Shown: piece after piece, positions 63,920 to 64,000 of the stretch
Position numbering within the stretch: the first letter of the stretch is position 1
How the letters are laid out: each line of letters opens with the position of its first letter
NCBI GenBank assembly: GCA_030435675.1
Contig: CM059621.1
Location: 4,030,001 to 4,094,000 of the forward strand
Direction of reading: 5' to 3'
DNA length: 64,000 nucleotides
Origin: Steinernema hermaphroditum
Taxonomy: Eukaryota > Nematoda > Chromadorea > Rhabditida > Steinernematidae
The notes under the pieces: generated by a model
The model's database searches: none
What the model was told of the DNA's origin: nothing
The model's input: the letters and a program-made list of their open reading frames with translations, nothing else
Made by a program: the position numbers and the translations under genes

Positions 63920-64000
63920 TGTTCTAAGCTGAAGGTGAGGAGCGGTGGAACAGTGCACCTTTTAAACTGTTTACCGGCGTTCACTGATAAGTAATGGGTG

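Overview
The window looks like nuclear DNA of a nematode, most likely a rhabditid relative of Caenorhabditis. Genes are split by very short introns (mostly 41-60 nt) with TTTTCAG-type acceptors. A nematode-specific ground-like (GRL) protein is present, together with small secreted C-type lectins and nematode-style expansions of GT92, GT31, Sulfotransfer_2 and FkbM-type genes. No prokaryotic operon, CRISPR array, rRNA or convincing tRNA gene was found. The species cannot be named from the sequence alone.

Layout: (i) 1-9 kb: 3' part of a GT92 glycosyltransferase (+), a DHRS1-like short-chain dehydrogenase (-), sulfotransferase 1 (+), a decayed FkbM-family methyltransferase (-) and a ground-like gene (-). 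(ii) 9-13.4 kb: repeats and transposon remnants. (iii) 13.4-20.5 kb: sulfotransferase 2 (+), GT31-A (-) and FkbM-2 (+). (iv) 20.6-31.6 kb: a transposon block with an apparently intact RTE-type LINE (957 codons), a truncated RTE copy, a foldback element, tRNA-derived SINEs in inverted orientation and an element with 62-bp terminal inverted repeats. (v) 31.7-35.6 kb: a dTDP-glucose 4,6-dehydratase-like gene (+) and a GT14 core-2/I-branching enzyme-like gene (-) carrying a 572-bp insertion in an intron. (vi) 36-41.4 kb: a Tc1/mariner pseudogene and a hexosaminidase D-like gene (+). (vii) 42-47 kb: TIR elements, GT31-B (-) and GT31-C (-). (viii) 49-55.3 kb: C-type lectin 1 (-), FkbM-3 (-) and a two-domain C-type lectin with a Thr-rich linker (+). 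(ix) 55.6-63.3 kb: dense nested repeats, then C-type lectin 3 (-).

Eleven of the protein genes and pseudogenes act, or are predicted to act, on glycans or sugar nucleotides, and most start with a signal anchor, as Golgi type II enzymes do: GT92, two sulfotransferases, three FkbM-type proteins, three GT31, one GT14 and one GH20-like protein. The RmlB-like enzyme is an additional nucleotide-sugar gene. Genes are on mixed strands with repeats between them, so this is a neighbourhood rather than an operon.

Most of the remaining DNA belongs to a few repeat families: two SINE-like families (called B and D here) with similar 3' tails, a short module C, mariner-type MITEs with TA target duplications, and TIR/foldback elements whose arms are made of tandem repeats. 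Exon joins were worked out by hand from reading frame, splice dinucleotides and alignment of paralogs within the window. They are predictions.
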